This document shows positions 61,538-64,000 of a stretch of 64,000 bases of DNA, piece by piece. The stretch is from Halopelagius longus (lineage in GTDB: Archaea; Halobacteriota; Halobacteria; Halobacteriales; Haloferacaceae). The stretch lies in assembly GCF_900100875.1 (NCBI RefSeq), contig NZ_FNKQ01000005.1, positions 124,001 to 188,000 of the forward strand, given 5' to 3'. Numbering within the stretch: the first letter of the stretch is position 1; each line of letters starts with the position of its first letter. A program made the position numbers and the translations under genes. The notes under the pieces were generated by a model. The model ran no database searches, had not been told where the DNA came from, and saw only the letters and a program-made list of their open reading frames with translations.

Positions 61538-62890
61538 TTATGCTACGTCGCGGTCGGTTCGGCTGGCGACCGTCTCCGCGGCGCTTTGCATGGCCTTCTC
61601 CGGAGACTTGCCGTCCAGCATGTTCCCGATTTCGGTGTTGATGGCGTCGATGACCTCCGGCGTATCGACCGTGTAGCGGTACGGCTCTATCTCCGTCGCC
61701 ACCTCCGCGAACAGGCGGAACACCGCCTGCCCGCCGTAGAAGTCGAGTTCCTCGTCGTAGATGTCGGACTCGTACGCGGAGGTGAGCGACGGGAACAGCC
61801 CGTACTCTTCGAGCATCATGTTCTGGACGTCGGGCGTCGTCATCGCGTACTCGATGAAGTCCCACGCGCGTTCGACGGTCCCCTCGTCGTCGATTTGGGA
61901 GGGAATCGCCATGTTCGAACCGCCGCGGTTCGACGCTCGGGTGCCGCCCTTCTCGAACGCCGGGAGTTTGTACACGCCCCAGTTTCCGGCGGTGTCCGGA
62001 AGCTCCGCGCGGAGGGTGCCGTCCATCCACGCGGCGGTGGGGATGGAGGCGAGCGTTCCCTCGGAGAACGCGGTGAACCACCCGCCGGACCACATCTCGA
62101 TGCGCTTCGTGATTCCGGCGTCGTGCATGTCCTTGATGAGCTGGGCGGCGCGGACGCTCTCTTCGCTGTTGATGCTCACTGCGCCGTCCTCGGTGAACGG
62201 TTGCCCGCCGAGTTGACGGAACAGCATCCGCCACATCTGCGGCACCGCCTGCGTCGGGATGTTCACCATCGCCACGTCGTCGGGGAGTTGCTTTCCGGCC
62301 TCGATGAAGTCGTCCCACGTCTCGATCGACTTCGGGTCGATGCCGGCCTCCTCGTAACGGTCCCGCTTGTAGAACACGCCGGTCGGGCCGATGTCCCACG
62401 GGAGCGCGTAATCCTTCCCGTCGACGCTGACCGTCTGCCACTTTCCCTCCACGATGTCCTCGCGGACGCCCGCCTCGTCGATGCGGTCGGTGAGGTCCAT
62501 CAGGCCGTTCTTGCTCCCGTAGGCCGTCACGTCGTAGTTCTGAATGGACGAGAAGTCGGGCGCTCCCTTTCCGCTCGTAATCGCGGTCTGGAACCGCTGT
62601 TCCCACGTGGTGCCGCCCATCTCCTCGACCGAAACGTCGGCGTCTTTCTCCTCGTTGTAGGATTCGGCGGCGGAGGCGAGCGCTCTAGCGGCGATGTTCC
62701 AGGCCCACCCGTTAGCCGAGGACGCCATCGACGCCGTGGACTCCCCGCCGGTTCCGGTGTTCGATCCGCCGTTACCTCCGCCGTCGCTTCCGCCGGTGCT
62801 GACGCAGCCAGCCACTCCAGCGGCACCCGCTATTCCGAGCGCGTGCACGAACTGTCGACGGCGTACACTAGGGTCTGCAGAGTCTTTCAT
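61538..62890 (-). CDS. sugar-binding lipoprotein, MalE type (galactoside system 2)
   Basis: A 450-residue protein. RRRQFVHALGIAG and lipobox VAGC with Cys29 form a Tat lipoprotein signal, followed by a Gly/Ser/Thr linker. The mature part has family 1 features such as WEQRFQTAITSGKGAPDFSS and YALPWDIGPTGVFYKRDRYEEAG. The frame runs far upstream, but the ATG at 62890 gives the normal signal. It is divergent from the GH2 beta-galactosidase gene and in line with the GH42 gene, so beta-galactosides are a likely ligand. Confidence 0.92.
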   Translation of the reverse strand: MKDSADPSVRRRQFVHALGIAGAAGVAGCVSTGGSDGGGNGGSNTGTGGESTASMASSANGWAWNIAARALASAAESYNEEKDADVSVEEMGGTTWEQRFQTAITSGKGAPDFSSIQNYDVTAYGSKNGLMDLTDRIDEAGVREDIVEGKWQTVSVDGKDYALPWDIGPTGVFYKRDRYEEAGIDPKSIETWDDFIEAGKQLPDDVAMVNIPTQAVPQMWRMLFRQLGGQPFTEDGAVSINSEESVRAAQLIKDMHDAGITKRIEMWSGGWFTAFSEGTLASIPTAAWMDGTLRAELPDTAGNWGVYKLPAFEKGGTRASNRGGSNMAIPSQIDDEGTVERAWDFIEYAMTTPDVQNMMLEEYGLFPSLTSAYESDIYDEELDFYGGQAVFRLFAEVATEIEPYRYTVDTPEVIDAINTEIGNMLDGKSPEKAMQSAAETVASRTDRDVA

Positions 62891-62929
62891 GGTTAACCCA
62901 TCGAGACCATCTATGTGAAAATGCATTAA

Positions 62930-64000
<1,071 letters not shown>

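Overview
The window is haloarchaeal DNA, most likely from a sugar- and plant-polysaccharide-degrading member of the Haloferacales/Haloferacaceae (genus not determined). The evidence is high GC in most of the window, Asp/Glu-rich proteins, TATA-type promoters about 25-30 nt before many start codons (leaderless transcripts), twin-arginine signals with lipobox cysteines on the transporter binding proteins, and a haloarchaeal-type chemotaxis transducer. No rRNA, tRNA, CRISPR array or intact insertion sequence was seen.

Region A (1-25.3 kb) looks like a pectin/galacturonate utilisation locus. It holds an exported pectate lyase-like protein, a GH28 polygalacturonase-like enzyme and an alpha/beta-hydrolase esterase. 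A complete Dpp/Opp-type uptake system follows: binding lipoprotein, two permeases and a fused double ATPase. The intracellular enzymes fit an oxidative uronate route: candidate dehydrogenases (two Gfo/Idh/MocA proteins, one SDR, one LLM oxidoreductase), two enolase-superfamily acid-sugar dehydratases, a DapA-family aldolase/dehydratase and a ketoglutarate-semialdehyde-type aldehyde dehydrogenase, leading to 2-oxoglutarate. An IclR regulator, a PPC/DUF296 protein, a UspA protein and a ThuA-like protein sit among them.

Region B (26.0-35.8 kb) looks like an arabino-oligosaccharide locus: an IclR regulator, two tandem GH127 enzymes without signal peptides, and a full MalEFGK-type ABC transporter. 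It is rich in GATC, whereas the first 5.86 kb of the window contain no GATC at all, so B probably has a different history. Two near-identical 17-bp palindromes lie upstream of the first GH127 gene.

Region C (35.8-48.5 kb) starts with a degraded, AT-richer gap and small two-helix membrane proteins. It continues with a Yip1-type membrane protein, an ABC-2 export pair, a PRC-barrel protein, a winged-helix/zinc-ribbon regulator, a membrane-anchored serine hydrolase, a large methyl-accepting transducer and a YesL/DUF624-like protein.

Region D (48.5-64 kb) is a galactoside locus. It has two further complete MalEFGK-type transporters, a GH4 alpha-galactosidase, a GH42 and a GH2 beta-galactosidase (the GH2 gene runs off the window), KDPG/KDPGal aldolase and KDG kinase. 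This matches import of galactosides, hydrolysis inside the cell and a De Ley-Doudoroff-like breakdown of galactose.
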